The notes below the pieces were generated by a model. That model saw only the letters and a list, made by a program, of their open reading frames with translations. It did no database searches and was not told the DNA's origin. From Deltaproteobacteria bacterium (GTDB lineage: Bacteria; Myxococcota_A; UBA9042; PHBI01), in NCBI GenBank assembly GCA_020632715.1, contig JACKFA010000010.1:62001-126000 (forward strand): a stretch of DNA of 64,000 bases, read 5' to 3'. Below, in pieces: positions 33,288 to 40,092 of the stretch. Both the position numbers and the translations under genes were made by a program. Within the stretch, counting starts at the first letter, position 1. Each line of letters opens with the position of its first letter.

Positions 33288-35408
33288 ATGCGCTTCGCAC
33301 GCTCCCTTCTCGTCATCCCGCTCCTGCTCGCCGCCTGCGACGGCGGCGGCGGCTCCGACGCCGCGCGCCCGGACGCCACGAGCGGCGCCGACACCGCCTC
33401 ACCGGCCGCCGACACGTGGTCCCCGCCCGAGGACACCGGCGCCGCGCCGGACAGCGCGGACCCGGCCGACACGACGCCCGTCGAGGACACGGCGCCCGTC
33501 GAGGACACGGGCCCGACCGACCCCGGCGACACGGCGGCGCCCGAGGACACGGGCCCCGTGGACCCCGGCGACACCGCGGAGCCCCCGGGCGACACCGCCG
33601 GCGGCGGCGACACCGCGACGACCTTCGAGCCGCCGACGTGCGAGGAGATCGGCGTCGCGCCGGTCGCGTTCGCGCCGAGCCTCGACGACCCGGCGTCCTT
33701 CGCGATCCGCGGCCGCTTCCCGGAGCCGCGCGCCCGCCTCACGAGCACCTGCGGTCCCGCCTACGCCGAGGTGGTCGTGCGCTTCACGGCGCCCGCGACC
33801 GGGCTCTGGGAGCTCACGACCGACGGCCCGGCGACCACCTGCCCGACGCTCATCGACGTCCGCGAGCGCTGCGGCGACGGCTCGACGCTCGTCTGCCAGC
33901 GCGGCGGCGCCGGGCGCTACGGCGCGCGGACCGCCGTCCGGCTCGACGCCGCCGAGACCGTGGTCGTCGTCATCCACGCGACGACGAACGGGACGCGCGG
34001 CTGGCAGCTCGTCGCCCGCCAGGTCGAGGTCGAGGGCGCCCCGGGCGACCGCTGCGACGCGACGGTCTCGTGCGCCCCGGGCTCGGCCTGTAACGAGGCG
34101 CTGGCGATCCCGCGCTGCGTCGTGGACGAGGCGCCCGCGGTCACGGGCGGGACGGTCGCCTGGCGCTCGGCGAGCGCCGTCCGCCACACGCTCGAGGGCA
34201 CCGACCCCAACGCCGACCCCGTGTCCGTCTGGCTCGTCGCCGCCGTCGCCGAGGACGGCGAGACCTTCGGCAGCGCGTCCGGCGAGGTCCCCGTCCAGCT
34301 CCCGACGGACGCCTTCGCGATCGACGCCGAGGCCGGCACGTGGTCGGTCGGCTTCGATGTCTCGCCGAACCTCTTCATCTTCTTCATCACGCCGATCGTC
34401 GAGCTCGACCTCGTCGTCGAGGACGCCGACGGGCACCGCTCCGCGCCGTTCCACGTGGTCTACCCCGACAAGCCCACGGCCTCGACGGTCGCGCTCGGCG
34501 AGGCCTGCGACGCGCTCGGCTTCCCGCGGAAGTGCGCGTCCGGCGGCGTCTGCGTCACGGACACCTGCGTCGCGGCCACGGCGCCCGTCCTCGACTCGGC
34601 GACGATCACCGACGGCGTCGACGGGAACTACGTGATCCGCGTCCTCGGCAGCGACGCCACGCGCGACGCGCGCGGGATCCGGCTCAACGTCGCCTACGAC
34701 GACGGCAGCCACAGGTCGGCGACCTGGTACTTCAACGACGCCGGCACGCGCTGGGACGGCGACGGCTACGACTGCTGGCGGCAGGCGAAGCTCCCGGCGT
34801 CGAGCGCGACCCCCGTCTCGGTCACGATCGACATCCGCGACTGGACGAACCTCTACTCGAACACGCTGACGCTCGCGCTCCCGGCGCTCCCGCACACGTT
34901 CGTCGCGGCCGGCGGCGCCTGCGACCCCGACTCGCCCGTCGCGAGCTGCGAGGCGGGGCTCGTGTGCAGCGCCGACCTCTTCTCGCGCGTCACGTGCCGC
35001 GAGGCCGTGGCGCCCGAGCTCTACGGCGCGGTCGTGTCCGTCAACGAGGCGACGCACATGATCGAGGTCACGCTCGACGGCGCGGACGACAACGGCGACC
35101 TGCTCGGCGCGAACCTCGCGTTCACGAACGCCTATGGGCGCGCGCTCGAGGGCGTGTTCGCGACCGAGATGGTGCCGTCGCCGGTGGGGCAGAACTACTT
35201 CGAGACGATCGCGATGATCGAGGACGAGATCCCGCTCGGCATCGTCAGCTACGTGCGCGTCGAGCTCGCCGACCGGACGGGGCTCCGCTCGAACAAGCTC
35301 CTCGTCAGAGGGTCTCGCGCAGAGCCGCAGAGGCGCGAAGGGGGGCGCGCGAACGATGGCCGCGGCGACCTCTGCGCCTTTGCGCCTCTGCGCGAGCCGC
35401 CCCGCTAA
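33288..35408 (+). CDS. Large lipoprotein with Asp/Thr-rich linker and Cys-paired beta domains
   Basis: 706 residues; ATG at 33288 after CCGGAGA. Lipobox LAAC, lipidated cysteine at residue 17. Residues 18-125 are a repetitive linker (PVEDTAPVEDTGPTDPGDTA). After that come a beta domain (about 130-245) typical of surface propeptide/CUB-like folds (ELTTDGPATTC), a small Cys-pair module (CDATVSCAPGSACN) repeated at about 430 and 545 (CDPDSPVASCEAGLVCSADL), and Ig-like domains. The last ~33 residues come from an inverted repeat (35314-35395) that runs through the stop and have no domain character. Probably controlled by the divergent LysR gene. Function unknown. Confidence 0.8.
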   Translation: MRFARSLLVIPLLLAACDGGGGSDAARPDATSGADTASPAADTWSPPEDTGAAPDSADPADTTPVEDTAPVEDTGPTDPGDTAAPEDTGPVDPGDTAEPPGDTAGGGDTATTFEPPTCEEIGVAPVAFAPSLDDPASFAIRGRFPEPRARLTSTCGPAYAEVVVRFTAPATGLWELTTDGPATTCPTLIDVRERCGDGSTLVCQRGGAGRYGARTAVRLDAAETVVVVIHATTNGTRGWQLVARQVEVEGAPGDRCDATVSCAPGSACNEALAIPRCVVDEAPAVTGGTVAWRSASAVRHTLEGTDPNADPVSVWLVAAVAEDGETFGSASGEVPVQLPTDAFAIDAEAGTWSVGFDVSPNLFIFFITPIVELDLVVEDADGHRSAPFHVVYPDKPTASTVALGEACDALGFPRKCASGGVCVTDTCVAATAPVLDSATITDGVDGNYVIRVLGSDATRDARGIRLNVAYDDGSHRSATWYFNDAGTRWDGDGYDCWRQAKLPASSATPVSVTIDIRDWTNLYSNTLTLALPALPHTFVAAGGACDPDSPVASCEAGLVCSADLFSRVTCREAVAPELYGAVVSVNEATHMIEVTLDGADDNGDLLGANLAFTNAYGRALEGVFATEMVPSPVGQNYFETIAMIEDEIPLGIVSYVRVELADRTGLRSNKLLVRGSRAEPQRREGGRANDGRGDLCAFAPLREPPR
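35314..35395. repeat. Inverted repeat overlapping the 3' end of the lipoprotein gene
   Basis: Left arm CTCGCGCAGAGCCGCAGAGG and right arm CCTTTGCGCCTCTGCGCGAG pair over most of their length, with about 25 unpaired bases between. The motif resembles dispersed CTCTGCG-type intergenic repeats. It lies between convergent genes ending at 35408 and 35405 and could terminate both. Confidence 0.55.
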
Positions 35409-36025
35409 AGCACGTAGCCGATGAGCAGCGCCGCCGTCCCCGTCGTGGCCGCGAAGGCGAGGAGCGCGAAGAGGCCGTCGTTCGCGATGAGCGCGAGGCC
35501 GAAGGCGATCCACGCGGCGCCGGCCGCGTTCGCGCTGAACGGGACGACCTCCATGAGCGGCGTCATGAGCGCCATGACCGACGCCGCGACGCCGATGACG
35601 CGGGTCGCCGGGCCCTCGGTGAAGCGCGTGAGGCGCTCCTTCAGCACCTTGTCGACCCACCGCGCCGGCTTCTCCATGAACCCGGTCATCTTCTCGAAGG
35701 TCTTCTTCTTCACCGAGCGCTCGCGGAGCCACTTCGGCTGCCAGAGCTCGTCGCGCCCGAACACGAGCTGCCCCGCGGTCAGGAGCACCACGACCCCCAT
35801 GACGATGGTCACGCCCGGGATGTCGCCGCCGCCGGGCGCCACGACCACGATCCCGCAGAGGACGAGGAGCGGGCCGAACGAGCGCCGGCCGATCTTCTCG
35901 AGCACGTCCCCCCAGGAGACGCGCTCGTCGGCGTCGTCCGCGACCTCCTCGAGGCACTCGACGACGTCCTCGAGGCTCTCCACGTCGTCGTTCCCGTCTC
36001 TCTCGTCGTCGCGTCCCTCGCTCAT
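35405..36025 (-). CDS. ExoD-family membrane protein
   Basis: 206 residues from ATG at 36025. An acidic N-terminus (DDVESLEDVVECLEEVADDA) precedes the family core: VLEKIGRRSFGPLLVLCGIV, then GDIPGVTIVMGVVVLLTAGQ, then LVFGRDELWQPKWLRER, and a C-terminal pair of hydrophobic segments ending in ALLAFAATTGTAALLIGYVL. This order of hydrophobic segments is that of ExoD (exopolysaccharide synthesis protein) relatives. ExoD affects exopolysaccharide production in rhizobia by an unclear route. It is a single-gene unit convergent with the large lipoprotein. The acidic cytoplasmic head is longer than usual. Confidence 0.85.
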   Translation of the reverse strand: MSEGRDDERDGNDDVESLEDVVECLEEVADDADERVSWGDVLEKIGRRSFGPLLVLCGIVVVAPGGGDIPGVTIVMGVVVLLTAGQLVFGRDELWQPKWLRERSVKKKTFEKMTGFMEKPARWVDKVLKERLTRFTEGPATRVIGVAASVMALMTPLMEVVPFSANAAGAAWIAFGLALIANDGLFALLAFAATTGTAALLIGYVL

Positions 36026-36467
36026 CGGCCAACGGTAGACACGAGCACGCCGACGGTCAGGTCGCCTACTTCGCCGTGCTTGGCTCGCCGGATCACAGCC
36101 GGGACAGGGGCTCCGCGGCACCCGACGAGCGAGAGCCCCGCTGGCAGCGGCGTCGGCGACGAGGCCACGACGGGCGCGGCGGCGCGACGTGGTGTGCGGA
36201 GGGCGCTCGTCGGACACCTCCATCGGGCGCCGTAGCCGCCGCGTCGTGCTGCCCCGAGGCCATCGAGCCCGGGTGCCGTCAGCGCGACGACCTGGCTGGG
36301 GAGCTCGAGGCCGACGACGGTCGTCGTCGTGTCCTGGGAGAGCCGAAGGCGCTGCCTTCCTCGAAGACCCCCTTGGAGAGGGCCTCGCCGGTGAGTTCTC
36401 GAAGGCCGCGGTGCCTTGCGGTCGACGCTCGCGAGATCTCGCGTCTCCCGGCTGCTACGATACGGCG
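36026..36467. other. Intergenic region, nothing recognised
   Basis: 442 bases between the divergently transcribed ExoD-like and LuxR genes. No frame has a recognisable protein and no clear promoter was seen. TACGAT at 36456-36461 ends only seven bases before the LuxR ATG and would imply a leaderless transcript. Confidence 0.5.
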
Positions 36468-37481
36468 ATGCCGGGGCAGGCCGAGAGCGCTCTGAACGCG
36501 ATCCGCGCGGTGTACGCGTGGGAGCAGCCGCGCGAGCCGTGGCTGGACGGAATTCTCGACACGCTGTCAGGTTTCGTGTCGCTCGGCGAAGGCGCGACCC
36601 TGGCCGAGTGGGTCGTCGACGACGCATCGAATGCGTCGTTGACGTGGTTCGGACAGCGCGGTGGGTCACACGACTACGCCGCAGCCGCGCACGGGATGCA
36701 GCAAGCCGTGCCGCCGTCGTTCATCGACCGCATCGGGTACGCACCGGGACACCTCGGGCCGATGATGGCGCCCGGCTCGATGGCGGAGACGGCCGATGAG
36801 CCGCAGCACGCGATGGACGTCGCCGCGCGCCTCCTGCGCGAGACGACCGGCCTTGCGGATGTGCTCGGCGCGTCGGTCGCCTGGCGTCCGCGCCGTGGGC
36901 TGTGGGTGGCGGCGCCGACGCGCGGCGCGTTGTGGACCAGGGCGCAGGTGGCGCTGCTGCGACACGTGATGGCCCACCTGCGCTGCGCGCTGCGCCTTCG
37001 GAACACGGCCGAGACCGCCGCGGAGGCGGTGCTGGATGCGGGCTCGGGGCGGATACTGCACGCGGAGGGATCGGCGCAGGCCAGCACCGCGCGAGACCGG
37101 TTGCGGGCCCAGGCGCGATCTCTCGACCGGGCGCGCGCGAGGGCTGGCGCGCAGGACGCCGAGGCGGCGATGCGCGCGCTGACCGGCTTGGTGCAGGGGA
37201 CGTGGACGCTGGTGGACGCGTTCGAGTCCGATGGGCGGCATCTGGTGGTGGCGCGCCGCAACGCGACGCTGGCGCCGTCGGCCGCGCGGTTGACGCGGCG
37301 CGAGCGCGAGGTGGCGCTGCTAGCCGCGACCGGGACGTCGAACAAGCTCATCGCGTACGAGCTCGGGCTGGCGCCTTCCACGGTGGCGACGCACCTGCAA
37401 AAAGCGATGCGCAAGCTGGGGGTGGACACGCGCGTGGGGCTCTGCCGGCTGATGCGACAGGTGTGGCGCCGGCACGCGTAG
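36468..37481 (+). CDS. LuxR-type regulator 1 of the regulator cluster
   Basis: 337 residues. No ribosome site precedes the ATG, so translation may be leaderless. N-terminal ~190 residues (AIRAVYAWEQPREPWLDGIL; MAHLRCALRLRNTAETAAEA) are a sensory region of the type shared with the two downstream paralogs; residues about 190-270 include the conserved VLDAGSGRILHAEG and a helical linker. The helix-turn-helix at about 274-335 begins LTRREREVALLAATGTSNKL and continues YELGLAPSTVATHLQKAMRK. Overall it is clearly related to 38033 and 39052 but diverged along its full length. No receiver domain or autoinducer-binding motif could be assigned; the signal is unknown. Confidence 0.85.
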   Translation: MPGQAESALNAIRAVYAWEQPREPWLDGILDTLSGFVSLGEGATLAEWVVDDASNASLTWFGQRGGSHDYAAAAHGMQQAVPPSFIDRIGYAPGHLGPMMAPGSMAETADEPQHAMDVAARLLRETTGLADVLGASVAWRPRRGLWVAAPTRGALWTRAQVALLRHVMAHLRCALRLRNTAETAAEAVLDAGSGRILHAEGSAQASTARDRLRAQARSLDRARARAGAQDAEAAMRALTGLVQGTWTLVDAFESDGRHLVVARRNATLAPSAARLTRREREVALLAATGTSNKLIAYELGLAPSTVATHLQKAMRKLGVDTRVGLCRLMRQVWRRHA

Positions 37482-37640
37482 CGCTGCCGCGAGTGGACGG
37501 AGTTCCCGCTAGCACCTCGCCACGGGTGAGACGGGCGTGTATCGTTTTCGGACAATGCATTTAGAGCGTTCGGTTGAGCAGCCCTCCGCAGCGGGCGCCA
37601 GCCCCCCGAGCCGGGCCCGTCTCGTCAGGAGCCCCCATCG

Positions 37641-38033
37641 ATGAAAGCGCGTTCCGCCCCGCGCCAGGGACAGCCGTCTCCTCGACACGTCGTTGCCGAC
37701 GAGCTGCCATGCCCCGGACACCCTGAAGGGCAGGCGTTGACGTCGGTGTCCAGGTGCGGCGAGCCCTCCCAGGGCGTGCGCGCGAGCGTGCTCGACGCGG
37801 ACGAGGACGTCTGGGTGATCTCGGTGCCGCTGCCCGACGCGACGCTCGAGCCGTTGACCGCGGCGGAGCGGGAGGTCGCGCGGTTGGTCGTGGACGGGGC
37901 GTCGAACGCGGATGTCGCCCGGAAGCGAGGGACTTCGGTGCGCACCGTGGCCAACCAACTGCGGTCGATCTACGGCAAGCTGGGCATCGCGTCGCGAGCC
38001 GAGCTGGCGGCCGCCGTGTGGCAGGTCGGTTAG
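37641..38033 (+). CDS. Short LuxR-type helix-turn-helix protein
   Basis: 130 residues; ATG at 37641 with AGGAG at 37627-37631. After ~45 weakly ordered residues comes VWVISVPLPDATLEPLTAAE, then the helix-turn-helix (about 72-128: REVARLVVDGASNADVARKR, GTSVRTVANQLRSIYGKLGI). It lacks the large sensory front of its neighbours but is a recognised short architecture in this group, so it need not be truncated. Its stop overlaps the next start (TAGTG), indicating translational coupling with regulator 2. Confidence 0.8.
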   Translation: MKARSAPRQGQPSPRHVVADELPCPGHPEGQALTSVSRCGEPSQGVRASVLDADEDVWVISVPLPDATLEPLTAAEREVARLVVDGASNADVARKRGTSVRTVANQLRSIYGKLGIASRAELAAAVWQVG

Positions 38034-39055
38034 TGTCGCGCGGGTTCGCCGCGTTGGGCGTGCTCGAGGCGACGTATGCGCTCGACCGGGGCGATGCGCC
38101 CTGGTTGCAGGGTGTTTGTGATGCGCTGCGGGATGCGTTCGATGCCGGCTTTGGGACGACCGTTGCGGTTGTTCGGGTGCCAGCGGATGCTGCACCGCAC
38201 ATGACGCACTTCGTGCAGTCGGGCACACCGTTCGACTTCACGCCGCTGGGCCAGGGACTCCAAGCGCACCTGCCGCGCGCATGGATCGACGACACCTACC
38301 GCTCGCCGGGCAGCGTCGCGACGCTCGTCTCGGGTCACGCACACCGCCACGCGATGACCGGGAGCTTGCGGTTCCTGCGCGAGTCCTCCGCCATCCACGA
38401 CATCCTGGGCTGCATCGTCGGCTGGGCTGGCGGCTACACGACGGCGCTGTCGGTACCGTTGCCAGCGGATGTGGAGGCCGACACGGCGACGCACGCGTTG
38501 CTGCGGCACATCGGGGCCCACTTGCGGTGTGCGCTGCGGCTCCGAGACCGAGCGTTGGCCGAGGACGCCGTGATCGAGCCTGGCTCCGGGCGGGTCGTGC
38601 ACGCGGAGGGCGCGGCGCGGGACGTCGGTGTGCGCGAGCGGCTGCGGGCGCAGGCGCGGGCGATGGACCGGGGGCGGACGGCCGCGGGGCGCGCGGAGGG
38701 CGAGGTCGCGCTGGCGGCGTGGCGCGGGCTCGTGGATGGGACCTGGTCGATGGTCGACCGGTTCGATCGCGACGGGCGCAGGTACCTGATCGCCAAGCGG
38801 AATCCGCCTGCGGAAGTGAGCGCGGCGCTGGTCAGCAAGCTCACGCTGCGCGAGAAGCAGGTGGCGGTGCTGGCGGCCACGGGGGCGTCGAACAAGCTCA
38901 TCGGCTACGAGCTCGGGCTGACGGCGTCGACGGTGGCGACGCATCTGCAGCGGGCGGCGCGCAAGCTGGGCGTGAAGTCGCGCGTGGCGCTGTGCCAGGT
39001 CGCGCTGGCGGCGTGGCGGGCGCTGTCGGACGGGGCCTCGGAAGGCCGGCCATGA
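38033..39055 (+). CDS. LuxR-type regulator 2 of the cluster
   Basis: 340 residues from GTG at 38033 overlapping the stop of the short HTH gene. The first ~165 residues (LGVLEATYALDRGDAPWLQG; HMTHFVQSGTPFDFTPLGQG) resemble regulator 3 only moderately. From codon ~166 on (base 38529) the nucleotide sequence is almost identical to regulator 3 for ~502 bases, covering IGAHLRCALRLRDRALAEDA, the linker and the helix-turn-helix (about 270-335, LTLREKQVAVLAATGASNKL). Thus the DNA-binding halves should recognise the same sites while the sensory halves differ. Overlaps the next gene by four bases (ATGA). Confidence 0.88.
   Translation: MSRGFAALGVLEATYALDRGDAPWLQGVCDALRDAFDAGFGTTVAVVRVPADAAPHMTHFVQSGTPFDFTPLGQGLQAHLPRAWIDDTYRSPGSVATLVSGHAHRHAMTGSLRFLRESSAIHDILGCIVGWAGGYTTALSVPLPADVEADTATHALLRHIGAHLRCALRLRDRALAEDAVIEPGSGRVVHAEGAARDVGVRERLRAQARAMDRGRTAAGRAEGEVALAAWRGLVDGTWSMVDRFDRDGRRYLIAKRNPPAEVSAALVSKLTLREKQVAVLAATGASNKLIGYELGLTASTVATHLQRAARKLGVKSRVALCQVALAAWRALSDGASEGRP
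38529..39030 (+). repeat. Long direct repeat, copy 1 (3' half of regulator 2)
   Basis: About 502 bases matching 39551-40052 with roughly eight differences by eye, offset 1022. Differences include ACCTGG/ACGTGG, GAGAAGCAGG/GAGAGACAGG and CTGACGGC/CTGGCGGC. Identity begins and ends abruptly inside the genes. Confidence 0.9.
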
Positions 39056-40092
39056 GCGGGCGGGCGGCGGCGACGCTGGCGGTGCTCGAGGCGACGTATG
39101 CGCCCGAGGACGACGAGCGGATCTGGCTGCAGGCGGTCTGCGACTCGCTGCGCGAGGCGTTCGACGCGGGCTTTGGTGTGACGCTCGGGAAGGCGCGCAT
39201 CCCGCCGGGGGAGCTGCCCTTCGTCACGACGTTCGTCCAGTCGGGCACGCCCGTGGACTTCGACGCGCTCGCGCGCGGGCTGCACGAGCACCTGCCGATG
39301 CCGTTCGCGAACGACGCCTACCGCTCGCCAGGGTATGTCTCGATGCTGTTTCGGGGCCACGCGCACATCGCGATGATGGACGCGGCCAAGTGCTGGATCC
39401 ACGAGCAGTCGGATATCGACGACATCCTCGGGACCGCGCTGAGCTGGACGCCGTCGGACGCGATCGCGGTGTCGATCCCGGTCGGTGCGGCGCTGGCCGG
39501 AGACGGCGGCCGGGCCAAGCTGTTGTGGCACGTCGGGGCACATCTGCGCTGTGCGCTGCGGCTCCGAGACCGAGCGTTGGCCGAGGACGCCGTGATCGAG
39601 CCTGGCTCCGGGCGGGTCGTGCACGCGGAGGGCGCGGCGCGGGACGTCGGTGTGCGCGAGCGGCTGCGGGCGCAGGCGCGGGCGATGGACCGGGGGCGGA
39701 CGGCCGCGGGGCGCGCTGAGGGCGAGGTCGCGCTGGCGGCGTGGCGCGGGCTCGTGGATGGGACGTGGTCGATGGTCGACCGGTTCGATCGCGACGGGCG
39801 CAGGTACCTGATCGCCAAGCGGAATCCGCCCGCGGAAGTGAGCGCGGCGCTGGTCAGCAAGCTCACGCTGCGCGAGAGACAGGTGGCGGTGCTGGCGGCC
39901 ACGGGGGCGTCGAACAAGCTCATCGGCTACGAGCTCGGGCTGGCGGCGTCGACGGTGGCGACGCATCTGCAACGGGCGGCGCGCAAGCTGGGCGTGAAGT
40001 CGCGCGTGGCGCTGTGCCAGGTCGCGCTGGCGGCGTGGCGGGCGCTGTCGGAGGGGCTCGGCGGCCTGGACGGGCCTACTTCGACACGATGA
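39052..40092 (+). CDS. LuxR-type regulator 3 of the cluster
   Basis: 346 residues; ATG at 39052 overlaps the stop of regulator 2 (ATGA), so the two are coupled. The sensory front (LAVLEATYAPEDDERIWLQA; TTFVQSGTPVDFDALARGL) differs from regulator 2, while the 3' half is the second copy of the 502-base repeat. The helix-turn-helix spans about 271-336 (LTLRERQVAVLAATGASNKL; YELGLAASTVATHLQRAARK). The C-terminus overlaps the convergent lipoprotein gene by 17 bases. It is the end of the regulator operon. Confidence 0.88.
   Translation: MSGRAAATLAVLEATYAPEDDERIWLQAVCDSLREAFDAGFGVTLGKARIPPGELPFVTTFVQSGTPVDFDALARGLHEHLPMPFANDAYRSPGYVSMLFRGHAHIAMMDAAKCWIHEQSDIDDILGTALSWTPSDAIAVSIPVGAALAGDGGRAKLLWHVGAHLRCALRLRDRALAEDAVIEPGSGRVVHAEGAARDVGVRERLRAQARAMDRGRTAAGRAEGEVALAAWRGLVDGTWSMVDRFDRDGRRYLIAKRNPPAEVSAALVSKLTLRERQVAVLAATGASNKLIGYELGLAASTVATHLQRAARKLGVKSRVALCQVALAAWRALSEGLGGLDGPTSTR
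39551..40052 (+). repeat. Long direct repeat, copy 2 (3' half of regulator 3)
   Basis: Second copy of the ~502-base near-identical segment described at 38529-39030. Confidence 0.9.
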
